Origin: Dryocola sp032051265
GTDB taxonomy: Bacteria; Pseudomonadota; Gammaproteobacteria; Enterobacterales; Enterobacteriaceae
Reading direction: 5' to 3'
Assembly (NCBI GenBank): GCA_032051265.1
Contig: DAMBYU010000006.1
Location: 1-64,000, forward strand
DNA length: 64,000 bases
Shown here: piece after piece, positions 37,208 through 44,430 of the stretch
Layout: each line of letters starts with the position of its first letter
Position numbering within the stretch: the first letter of the stretch is position 1
Program-made: the position numbers and the translations under genes
The notes under the pieces: model-generated
Told to the model about the DNA's origin: nothing
Seen by the model: the letters and a program-made list of their open reading frames with translations, nothing else
The model's database searches: none

Positions 37208-37762
37208 TTAAATAGTGCCGCAAACCTTCTCAATCAATTCCGCCGGGAACTGCATTGATTGCATGATGTGTTCGATCATGCTGCATTTGCGATCCGTATT
37301 GGTATTGGTGATAACCCAGTATGGGGTACCCGAAATATGTTTTGGCTTGGTCTGATTACCATTTGCCAGCAGCGTTTGCTCGTTGCCGGCAAAATAAACG
37401 CGGGTACGACCGTGCAAAGACTCGGTGGCTTCGCCAAAGGTTTTCGCATCGAGCTGATAGAGCGTAGAGAGCACCATCATAAAGCGATTAACGGCTTTCT
37501 TTTGCTCCGCGTACTCATCAGAGAGTAACAACTCACGCACGGCGCGTACGCGATCGCTAGCACGATTCACAGGTTTCTCTTCGGAAACAGGGGTTGCCGC
37601 AGATTGTGCGGATTTCACTGTAGGAGTAGTCGTCGCTGCGGAAGTCTGACCGGCGGTAAATTTCAACATACGCCGTAAAATATCGGATGCGCTTTCGCCA
37701 ATGTGTTGCGTGTGGCTGGCAATATAGCGATATAGCTCGTCATCAACTTCAATCGTTTTCAT
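37208..37762 (-). CDS. seqA: Replication initiation regulator SeqA
   Basis: Binds hemimethylated GATC sites, sequesters oriC and organises newly replicated DNA. 184 aa. The N-terminal oligomerisation domain (1-35, MKTIEVDDELYRYIASHT) is joined by a variable Thr/Ala/Val-rich linker (about 52-75) to the C-terminal DNA-binding domain (about 75-184) with LHGRTRVYFAGNEQ and NQTKPKHISGTPYWV. The start chosen is the conserved MKTIEV. It is the promoter-proximal gene of seqA-pgm. Confidence 0.97.
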   Translation of the reverse strand: MKTIEVDDELYRYIASHTQHIGESASDILRRMLKFTAGQTSAATTTPTVKSAQSAATPVSEEKPVNRASDRVRAVRELLLSDEYAEQKKAVNRFMMVLSTLYQLDAKTFGEATESLHGRTRVYFAGNEQTLLANGNQTKPKHISGTPYWVITNTNTDRKCSMIEHIMQSMQFPAELIEKVCGTI

Positions 37763-37947
37763 CTTCATCCAGTGCGATATCTTATTCTGAATACAAGTCG
37801 TTGGGATTATAGGAGCAAATCCCAACAGCGGGTAGCGCCAAACAGGTGCCGCCTGGTAAAGCCAGATTAAACTGAATGTTTGCGGCACTGCGGCAGGAAT
37901 CTCTTCATGATACCCTAACCCCACGAATCAAAAAAAAGAACTTTGCC

Positions 37948-38724
37948 ATGAAATTAAACGCTCGCCTGCAAACTGCACAACAATTGACCAGCAATTCTCC
38001 TGTTGTTCTCATCCACGGTCTGTTTGGCAGCCTTGATAACCTCGGCGTGCTCGCCCGCGATCTCGGGCAGCATCACACGCTGCTGCAAATCGATCTGCGT
38101 AATCACGGCCAGTCTCCCCGCAGCGACGACATGAACTACCCGGCGATGGCGCAGGATGTACTGGAAACCCTGGATGAATACGGTTTTGAGAAAGCGATAA
38201 TTATCGGCCATTCGATGGGCGGGAAAGTGGCTATGGCATTAACGGCGATCGCACCTGAGCGCATCGATAAACTGGTGCTGATCGATATCGCGCCGGTCGA
38301 CTATCAGGTGCGTCGCCACGATGAAATCTTCGCGGCGATAAACGCCGTGAGCGAGGCCGGAGCGAGTACACGTCAACAGGCCGCAAGGTTGATGCGCGAA
38401 TATATAAAAGAAGAAGGCGTGATTCAGTTTCTGCTTAAGTCGTTCGCCGAAGGCGAATGGAAGTTCAACGTCCCTGTGTTGTGGAAGCAGTATGAGCATA
38501 TTGTCGGCTGGCAGACCATTCCTGCGTGGCACCATCCCGCGCTATTTATTCGTGGCGGCGCTTCGCCTTATGTCGATGAGACGCACCGGGATGCGCTGCT
38601 GGCCCAGTTTCCTCAGGCACGAGCTCACGTTGTGGCAGGTGCCGGACACTGGGTTCACGCCGAGAAACCGGAAGCGGTTTTACGCGCGATTCATCGTTTT
38701 ATTGATGAAACTTTCCCAAACTGA
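37948..38724 (+). CDS. ybfF: Esterase YbfF (alpha/beta hydrolase)
   Basis: Acyl esterase of the alpha/beta-hydrolase family; the physiological substrate is not established, though activity on acyl-CoA and short esters is reported for the E. coli protein. 258 aa with the oxyanion segment HGLFGS (23-28), nucleophile Ser89 in GHSMGG, and catalytic His in GAGHWVHAEKP. It is transcribed divergently from seqA. Confidence 0.94.
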   Translation: MKLNARLQTAQQLTSNSPVVLIHGLFGSLDNLGVLARDLGQHHTLLQIDLRNHGQSPRSDDMNYPAMAQDVLETLDEYGFEKAIIIGHSMGGKVAMALTAIAPERIDKLVLIDIAPVDYQVRRHDEIFAAINAVSEAGASTRQQAARLMREYIKEEGVIQFLLKSFAEGEWKFNVPVLWKQYEHIVGWQTIPAWHHPALFIRGGASPYVDETHRDALLAQFPQARAHVVAGAGHWVHAEKPEAVLRAIHRFIDETFPN

Positions 38725-38859
38725 TTAAAAACAGACCGACTGGCCGCAAGTTGCGGCTAACGCGTTGGCGCGCCGGACTCGCTGATGTATGATGGCGCGC
38801 TTAAATGCGCCGGAGCATTCTGCTCGCAGCATCCTGAATTCCCTGTCAGTACTCTAATC

Positions 38860-39141
38860 ATGGCAAAAGAACAAACGGACCGTACAACATTAGATCTGTT
38901 CGCGGACGAGCGTCGCCCGGGGCGACCAAAAACCAATCCGCTAACGCGCGATGAGCAACTGCGTATTAACAAACGTAACCAGCTCAAACGCGATAAAGTA
39001 CGCGGCCTGAAGCGAGTAGAGCTAAAACTCAACAACGAAGCGGTGGATGCGCTTAATCAGCTTGCAGAAGCCAGAAATATCAGCCGCAGCGAGCTGATTG
39101 AAGAGATGTTGTTAGCGCAGCTAAAACAGCATCTGAGCTAA
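38860..39141 (+). CDS. ybfE: LexA-regulated protein YbfE
   Basis: Small protein whose E. coli homologue is annotated as SOS-regulated; function is unknown. 93 aa, very basic N-terminal half (RRPGRPKTNPLTRDEQLRIN) and a ribbon-helix-helix-like C-terminal half (RVELKLNNEAVDALNQLAEA). The MAKEQTDRT start is conserved; an in-frame ATG 75 bp upstream is not. I see no full LexA box in the upstream gap. Confidence 0.88.
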   Translation: MAKEQTDRTTLDLFADERRPGRPKTNPLTRDEQLRINKRNQLKRDKVRGLKRVELKLNNEAVDALNQLAEARNISRSELIEEMLLAQLKQHLS

Positions 39142-39320
39142 CCGTTCGCTATCCCGCCCTGTCATTAATGAAAAGTGGCGCTAAATGCGCCATCATGTTG
39201 CAGTCTGTGCACAGCGCCATGATAGCTGTTTCCGCACCGCGGCCTGTTCTGCTATGATTGCCCTATCTGTGGGCAACTCTCCGCCACCATACCATTAAGT
39301 TTCAAGAGGTTATTTAACTC

Positions 39321-39851
39321 ATGGCAATCGTAGGCATTTTTTTCGGCAGCGATACTGGTAACACCGAAAATATCGCAAAAATAATTCAAAAACAGCTCGG
39401 TAAAGATGTTGCTGAAGTGCGTGACATTGCGAAGAGCAGCAAAGAAGATCTCGAAGCTTTCGATATTCTGCTGCTGGGTATCCCTACCTGGTACTACGGC
39501 GAAGCACAGTGCGACTGGGATGACTTTTTCCCGACGCTTGAAGAAGTTGATTTCAACGGCAAGCTGGTTGCGCTGTTCGGCTGCGGCGATCAGGAAGATT
39601 ATGCAGAGTACTTCTGCGACGCGCTGGGCACCATTCGCGACATCATTGAACCTCGCGGCGCGGCAATCGTCGGCCATTGGCCAACCGCTGGCTATCATTT
39701 CGAAGCCTCTAAGGGACTCGCGGACGACGATCATTTCGTGGGTCTGGCTATCGATGAAGACCGCCAGCCGGAACTGACCGCCGAGCGCGTAGAGAAATGG
39801 ACGAAACAGGTTGCTGAAGAATTGAATCTGGCTGATATCCTTAATGCCTGA
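39321..39851 (+). CDS. fldA: Flavodoxin 1
   Basis: Low-potential FMN electron carrier for pyruvate-formate lyase activation, biotin, isoprenoid and methionine synthesis. 176 aa. The FMN phosphate loop is FGSDTGNTENIAKII (8-22); flavin-stacking regions are IPTWYYGEAQ and FGCGDQEDYAEYF. It is the gene before fur, as in all enterobacteria. Its start follows AGAGGT. Confidence 0.98.
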   Translation: MAIVGIFFGSDTGNTENIAKIIQKQLGKDVAEVRDIAKSSKEDLEAFDILLLGIPTWYYGEAQCDWDDFFPTLEEVDFNGKLVALFGCGDQEDYAEYFCDALGTIRDIIEPRGAAIVGHWPTAGYHFEASKGLADDDHFVGLAIDEDRQPELTAERVEKWTKQVAEELNLADILNA

Positions 39852-39853
39852 TG

Positions 39854-39887
39854 CAATACGGCGCAAAAAAGTTTTTGCGCCGTATTG
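39854..39887 (+). terminator. Inverted repeat after fldA
   Basis: CAATACGGCGCAAAAA and its exact reverse complement are separated by two bases, 2 bp after the fldA stop. The T-stretch lies inside the 3' arm rather than after it, so it may work as terminator, attenuator or mRNA-end protector. Confidence 0.6.
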
Positions 39888-40058
39888 ATAGATATTACCA
39901 ATGAAAATAATTGCTACAATTTTGTAACTTTTCTGACTATCTCTGTACAATATCCCACGGGTTAAATTTGCTAAAATGCCAGCAAATAGCGACTCGGCCA
40001 CGATTTTTTAGCTGTGTTATGCTTCACACTTACAGTTTCTATTTAGACGTGGCTGTAC

Positions 40059-40081
40059 TATACCCACAAGAGAAGGGTATA
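40059..40081 (+). promoter_or_regulatory. Hairpin covering the fur leader start region
   Basis: TATACCC and GGGTATA form a perfect 7-bp stem around a 9-nt loop that contains most of AGAAGGG, the Shine-Dalgarno-like sequence in front of the leader ATG at 40084. If transcribed, it could mask leader translation. TATAAT at 40080-40085 could also be a -10 box. Confidence 0.4.
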
Positions 40082-40149
40082 TAATGAGATGCATTCACTT
40101 AACGCTCAACGAGTCCGAGCAAAACGTTAAGCAACAGGACAATTTCCGC

Positions 40150-40602
40150 ATGACTGACAACAACACCGCATTAAAGAAGGCCGGCCTGAAAGTCACGCTT
40201 CCGCGATTAAAAATCCTTGAAGTGTTGCAGGGACCGGTGAACCATCACGTCAGTGCGGAAGAACTATATAAACGTCTGATCGATATGGGTGAAGAAATTG
40301 GTCTGGCCACAGTGTACCGCGTGCTGAACCAGTTTGATGACGCAGGTATCGTCACCCGTCATAATTTTGAAGGCGGCAAGTCCGTTTTCGAACTGACCCA
40401 GCAGCACCATCACGATCACCTGATTTGCCTGGACTGCGGCAAGGTTATTGAATTCAGCGATGATTCAATCGAATCCCGCCAGCGTGAAATCGCTACTCGC
40501 CACGGGATCCGTCTGACTAACCACAGCCTTTACCTTTATGGCCACTGTGCCGAAGGCGACTGCCGTACCGACGAACACGCCCACGAAATCAGCGAAAAGT
40601 AA
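40150..40602 (+). CDS. fur: Ferric uptake regulator Fur
   Basis: Fe2+-responsive dimeric repressor of iron uptake. 150 aa: winged-helix domain (about 1-83) with VTLPRLKILEVLQ, and the metal-binding dimerisation domain with QQHHHDHLICLDCGKVIEF and CAEGDC. The start MTDNNTALKKAGLK is the conserved one. The frame stays open for 22 codons upstream to an ATG at 40084, so a longer form cannot be excluded. The C-terminal tail TDEHAHEISEK is slightly longer than in E. coli. Confidence 0.97.
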   Translation: MTDNNTALKKAGLKVTLPRLKILEVLQGPVNHHVSAEELYKRLIDMGEEIGLATVYRVLNQFDDAGIVTRHNFEGGKSVFELTQQHHHDHLICLDCGKVIEFSDDSIESRQREIATRHGIRLTNHSLYLYGHCAEGDCRTDEHAHEISEK

Positions 40603-40638
40603 TCCGCACTCTTTTTCCCTTTCCGGGAAGCAGACACA

Positions 40639-40668
40639 AAACCGGCGAGGAAACTCACCGGTTTTTTT
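40639..40668 (+). terminator. fur terminator
   Basis: AACCGGCGAG-GAAA-CTCACCGGTT hairpin, with one mismatched pair in the stem, followed by T7. It lies about 40 bp past the fur stop, between fur and converging chiP. Confidence 0.88.
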
Positions 40669-40689
40669 ATGGCAAAAATTGTCAGAAAT

Positions 40690-40707
40690 TGGGCGCCTGA
40701 GCGCCCG
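40690..40707 (-). terminator. Hairpin after chiP
   Basis: GGGCGC-CTGA-GCGCCC, a perfect 6-bp stem, 9 bp after the chiP stop; on the minus strand it is followed by AATTTC. It is a plausible weak terminator showing that chiP ends its transcript here without chiQ. Confidence 0.5.
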
Positions 40708-40715
40708 ATTTCATA

Positions 40716-42113
40716 TCAGAAGATGGTGAACGGTGCGATAACCATAAATTTCACGTCACGCTCATCCTGGAAGATGTTGCCGTAACCACCGCCCCAGCTT
40801 GGGATATCGGAGTGGTTGTCATACTGGGTGAAGTGCAGTTTGAACATCGTACCTTTCGCACGGCCATCCTGAACGGTGTACAGCGCGTCGAGACTGTAAG
40901 AAGACTCTTTCAGGCGACGATCCGCATCGTAGTATCCGTCGGTGGTCGGGACAGATCCTGGTTTAGCATCCCAGGCATAAACCCAGGAAGCCCCCACCGC
41001 CCAGCCAGCCAGATCCCAGTTGCTCAGGTCATACATCGCGCCGGCAAATACCGCTTTTTCACCATTGGCGTTGAAGTCAGAGCGGTTATCCCACCATACA
41101 TCAAGGCGACCATTTGAAGAGGCATAGGATGGGGTCATACGCTGCAGGAAGTAGCCTTGCCGGCCGTCTGCCTTAACCATTGTCCCTTCCAGGCGCAGGT
41201 CAACCTGACCAACTTTGTATCCGAAGGTCAGCGCCTGCAACCACGCAGTGCCGTCATAAATGTCGTTAACGCCGCCATTGGAGACTTTGTCGCGCGTACC
41301 GTAGAACTGGTAGCTGGTGGTCAGCGGACTGCCAGCAATATCAAATTTGTAGCTTGCTTTGGTGAAGTACTGATCGACATAACCCTGGGCCTGACCAAAT
41401 GCGGCTTCCAGCACCAGATCGTTTTTGAAGTCATACTTCGCGCCGATGGAGTGCAGGTAGTCGACTTTAGTGCTCCTATCGTTCTGGTAGAATTTATCCA
41501 TTTCCAGATGCCAGGGCGCTTTATACTCGTTGGTCCACATGTATGAGAAGCTCAGCGCGCCTGAATCGCCGTAATCAAAGTTCGCGCCTGCCTCGGCTCC
41601 CTGATAGGTACCCGGCATAAAGCTCCAGTGCGGGGCTAAAAGCGTCTGGCCGGTTGGCTGAATATAGCCGCCGCGAGCCCAGACAGGGCCATATTTAAAT
41701 TTTGCCGCCGCTTTATAAAGGCTAATTCCGCTCTTATCGCCGGAATAGTCTTCGGAATAAGCTTTATTGGAAGATGAGAAGGCGATTTCGTTCGGGTGAC
41801 CGCTGTCGCCGTTTTCTGCCATTTCAATGGCGGTAAAGGCTGCAATGTCCAGGCCAAACATATCGGCCGCGTAACCGGACTGGAAGTCGAGGTTGGCGTT
41901 CCAGGTGGAATGGGAAAGATTGGTTTCGTATTTATTTGTATTAACGTCTTTACGGTCACGCTCACGTTGCCAGTAATAAACCCCGCCGGTAAGCGTTGAG
42001 TCATCAATGAATCCTGCGGCGGCGGCCTGCGGTACAACAACGATGCCTGAAAGGGCCGTGACACCTGCGATTGCAAGCGCCAGCGCACTACGTTTGCCAC
42101 TAAACGTACGCAT
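40716..42113 (-). CDS. chiP: Chitoporin ChiP (OprD-family)
   Basis: Outer-membrane channel for chitooligosaccharides. 465 aa: signal peptide (about 1-32, ending near AAAA-GF), then an OprD-type beta-barrel beginning FIDDSTLTGGVYYWQRERDR and ending with the outer-membrane terminal phenylalanine (FMVIAPFTIF). In E. coli lipoprotein gene chiQ follows; here 40 bp later comes a terminator and fur. The leader carries a ChiX-complementary segment and NagC-like sites lie further upstream, linking it to nagE-nagBACD. Confidence 0.95.
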   Translation of the reverse strand: MRTFSGKRSALALAIAGVTALSGIVVVPQAAAAGFIDDSTLTGGVYYWQRERDRKDVNTNKYETNLSHSTWNANLDFQSGYAADMFGLDIAAFTAIEMAENGDSGHPNEIAFSSSNKAYSEDYSGDKSGISLYKAAAKFKYGPVWARGGYIQPTGQTLLAPHWSFMPGTYQGAEAGANFDYGDSGALSFSYMWTNEYKAPWHLEMDKFYQNDRSTKVDYLHSIGAKYDFKNDLVLEAAFGQAQGYVDQYFTKASYKFDIAGSPLTTSYQFYGTRDKVSNGGVNDIYDGTAWLQALTFGYKVGQVDLRLEGTMVKADGRQGYFLQRMTPSYASSNGRLDVWWDNRSDFNANGEKAVFAGAMYDLSNWDLAGWAVGASWVYAWDAKPGSVPTTDGYYDADRRLKESSYSLDALYTVQDGRAKGTMFKLHFTQYDNHSDIPSWGGGYGNIFQDERDVKFMVIAPFTIF

Positions 42114-42120
42114 AATAAAA

Positions 42121-42132
42121 TCCTCTTTGACG
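42121..42132 (-). promoter_or_regulatory. ChiX sRNA target site in chiP leader
   Basis: On the minus strand CGTCAAAGAGGA lies just before the chiP start and includes its ribosome-binding site. It is complementary to the CCTCTTTGACG seed of the enterobacterial sRNA ChiX, which silences chiP until chitosugars are present. The ChiX gene itself is not in this window. Confidence 0.75.
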
Positions 42133-42239
42133 TATAAATAATCACCCGGTGTAAAACACCTGACGGTGAAAAATAAAAATGCCTGACGGCTAAAAAGCGG
42201 TTACGAATATTCCCCCGCATTGACTTCTGTGTAGTAGAC

Positions 42240-42262
42240 TATTTTTCGCGACGCGAATTATC
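42240..42262. promoter_or_regulatory. NagC-like operator near chiP
   Basis: TATTTTTCGCGACGCGAATT with flanking A/T resembles the NagC operator layout (A/T arms around a TTCG...CGAA core). It lies about 130 bp upstream of chiP. NagC repression of chiP is known in E. coli. Confidence 0.5.
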
Positions 42263-42474
42263 AATGACTTTATAAGAGATAATTCCGGTATTATGACGAA
42301 GAGCACATAATCTATGTGTATTTGTAACAATTTGCTTAAACCTGGCTTTATAGCATTAAATTCAGAGAATTGACTTCATGGGTGATAAAATGAAAGCGCT
42401 CTCATAAAGAGGAACGAGAATTTTTTCTATGTCAGGTCAATTACAGACGATTACTGGCGTGGGATTTTTAACGT

Positions 42475-42499
42475 ATTAATTCGCATCGCGAATATAAAT
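42475..42499. promoter_or_regulatory. NagC-like operator, distal chiP site
   Basis: The dyad ATTAATTCGCATCGCGAATA closely resembles the nagE operator at 46564 (both have TTAATTCG-N2-TCGC). About 225 bp from the other chiP site, it could support looping by NagC. Confidence 0.6.
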
Positions 42500-42527
42500 G
42501 ATTAATTAACCTGCTGAACGGCAAGCG

Positions 42528-42553
42528 AAAAAAAACGCCGCTTAAAGCGGCGT
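42528..42553 (-). terminator. glnS terminator
   Basis: On the minus strand ACGCCGCT-TTA-AGCGGCGT is followed by eight T residues, 22 bp after the glnS stop. Confidence 0.93.
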
Positions 42554-42574
42554 CTGATATTTCAGTACAGCGGA

Positions 42575-44242
42575 TTAATCGCCTATTTTTGCCCACGTAT
42601 CACGCAGGCCAACGGTGCGGTTGAACACCAGTTTGGTAGCGGTTGCATAGCGACTGTCGAGACAGAAATAACCTTCACGCTCAAACTGGTACGCTTTACC
42701 TTTCTGCGCATTTTGCAGGCTCGGCTCAACGAAACCCTGTTTGATAACCAGAGATGCCGGGTTGATCGTCGCGAGGAAATCTTCCGCGCTACCCGGATTC
42801 GCTACGCTAAACAGGCGATCGTAGAGACGAATCTCCACCGGTAGCGCGTGTGCGGCACTCACCCAGTGAATAACGCCTTTTACTTTACGACCGTCCGCCG
42901 GGTCTTTACTCAGCGTTTCAGGGTCGTAGGTGCAGTACAGCGTGGTGATATTACCTTCCGCGTCTTTCTCTACGCGCTCGGCTTTAATCACGTAAGCGTT
43001 ACGCAGGCGCACTTCTTTGCCCATCACCAGACGCTTGTACTGCTTGTTCGCTTCTTCACGGAAGTCGGCGCGATCGATGTAGATTTCGCCGCTGAAAGGA
43101 ACCTGACGGCTACCCATTTCAGGCTTGTTAGGATGATTAGGCATAGTCACCATCTCTTCCCCACCCTGCGGATAGTTTTCGACGATCACTTTCACCGGGT
43201 CCAGCACGGCCATGGCGCGCGGCGCGTTCTCATTCAGATCGTCACGGATGCACGATTCCAGAGAAGCCATCTCAACGGTGTTGTCCTGTTTAGTCACGCC
43301 GATACGCTTACAGAATTCACGAATGGAAGCTGCGGTATAGCCACGACGACGCAGGCCGGAGATCGTCGGCATACGCGGGTCGTCCCAGCCTTCAACAATC
43401 TTCTCGGTCACCAGCAGGTTCAGCTTGCGCTTGGACATGATGGCGTATTCAAGGTTCAGGCGTGAGAATTCGTACTGACGCGGATGAGCCGGAATAGTGA
43501 TGTTGTCTAACACCCAGTCATACAGGCGACGGTTGTCCTGGAATTCCAGCGTACACAGGGAATGGGTAATGCCTTCCAGCGCATCGGAAATGCAGTGGGT
43601 GAAGTCATACATCGGGTAGATGCACCACTTGCTGCCCGTCTGGTGGTGATCGGCAAACTTAATACGGTAAATCACCGGATCGCGCATCACGATGAAAGGC
43701 GATGCCATATCGATTTTTGCACGCAGGCAGGCGGTGCCTTCGGCAAATTCACCGTTACGCATTTTCTCGAACAGCGCGAGGTTTTCCTCAACGGTGCGAT
43801 CGCGATATGGACTGTTTTTGCCTGGCGCGGTTAGCGAGCCACGATATTCGCGGATCTGCTCAGGCGTCAACTCGTCAACATACGCCAGGCCTTTGTTAAT
43901 CAGCTCAACGGCGTAATTAAACAGCTGGTCGAAGTAATCAGAGGAGTAGCGTATGTTGCCGGACCAGTGGAAACCTAACCACTCAACGTCATGTTTGATC
44001 GAATCGACATATTCGATATCTTCTTTTACCGGATTGGTGTCATCGAAACGTAGATTGCACAGGCCCTGGTAATCCTGGGCGATACCAAAGTTCAGACAGA
44101 TAGATTTTGCATGGCCGATGTGCAGATAGCCATTTGGCTCCGGCGGGAAACGAGTGCAGATACGGTCATGCTTACCATTGGCCAGATCTTCATCGATAAT
44201 CTGGCGAATAAAGTTAGTTGGGCGGGCTTCAGCCTCACTCAT
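42575..44242 (-). CDS. glnS: Glutaminyl-tRNA synthetase
   Basis: Class I aminoacyl-tRNA synthetase charging tRNA-Gln, four genes for which lie at 53.2-53.7 kb. 555 aa. ATP-binding HIGH motif in PPEPNGYLHIGHAKS, KMSKS equivalent MSKRKL, then two C-terminal beta-barrel anticodon-binding domains (about 340-555). Length is one residue more than in E. coli. Confidence 0.98.
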   Translation of the reverse strand: MSEAEARPTNFIRQIIDEDLANGKHDRICTRFPPEPNGYLHIGHAKSICLNFGIAQDYQGLCNLRFDDTNPVKEDIEYVDSIKHDVEWLGFHWSGNIRYSSDYFDQLFNYAVELINKGLAYVDELTPEQIREYRGSLTAPGKNSPYRDRTVEENLALFEKMRNGEFAEGTACLRAKIDMASPFIVMRDPVIYRIKFADHHQTGSKWCIYPMYDFTHCISDALEGITHSLCTLEFQDNRRLYDWVLDNITIPAHPRQYEFSRLNLEYAIMSKRKLNLLVTEKIVEGWDDPRMPTISGLRRRGYTAASIREFCKRIGVTKQDNTVEMASLESCIRDDLNENAPRAMAVLDPVKVIVENYPQGGEEMVTMPNHPNKPEMGSRQVPFSGEIYIDRADFREEANKQYKRLVMGKEVRLRNAYVIKAERVEKDAEGNITTLYCTYDPETLSKDPADGRKVKGVIHWVSAAHALPVEIRLYDRLFSVANPGSAEDFLATINPASLVIKQGFVEPSLQNAQKGKAYQFEREGYFCLDSRYATATKLVFNRTVGLRDTWAKIGD

Positions 44243-44370
44243 CGCGGATTCCTCAAGTCAAAACTTTCGTTAACGGTGCATGATCTAATAAGCAGGCGCG
44301 GGAAACAACCTTTAGTTGCACAAATTAGGCAGCCGCCATTAAAGCGAAGGAAAGCCTGTTTCGAAGCAAT

Positions 44371-44402
44371 AAAAAAGCGGCTGAGGATAAACCCCAGCCG
44401 CT
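44371..44402 (-). terminator. nagE terminator
   Basis: On the minus strand AGCGGCTG ... CAGCCGCT, stabilised by inner GG/CC pairs, is followed by six T residues, 28 bp past the nagE stop. Confidence 0.9.
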
Positions 44403-44430
44403 TAAGGCACAAATGCTTACTCAGGAGCGA

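Larger units (their letters stand above)
42114..42574. other. chiP leader and chiP-glnS gap
   Basis: 461 bp without a gene. From the chiP side it contains a ChiX-complementary leader, an A/T-rich promoter region with two NagC-like dyads, and the glnS terminator at the far end. No other feature is evident. Confidence 0.75.

Noticed and set aside
38721..38734. CTG...CAG dyad upstream of ybfE as LexA box
   Set aside because: The spacer is 8 bp, whereas a LexA box needs CTG-N10-CAG. Not supported despite SOS control of ybfE in E. coli.
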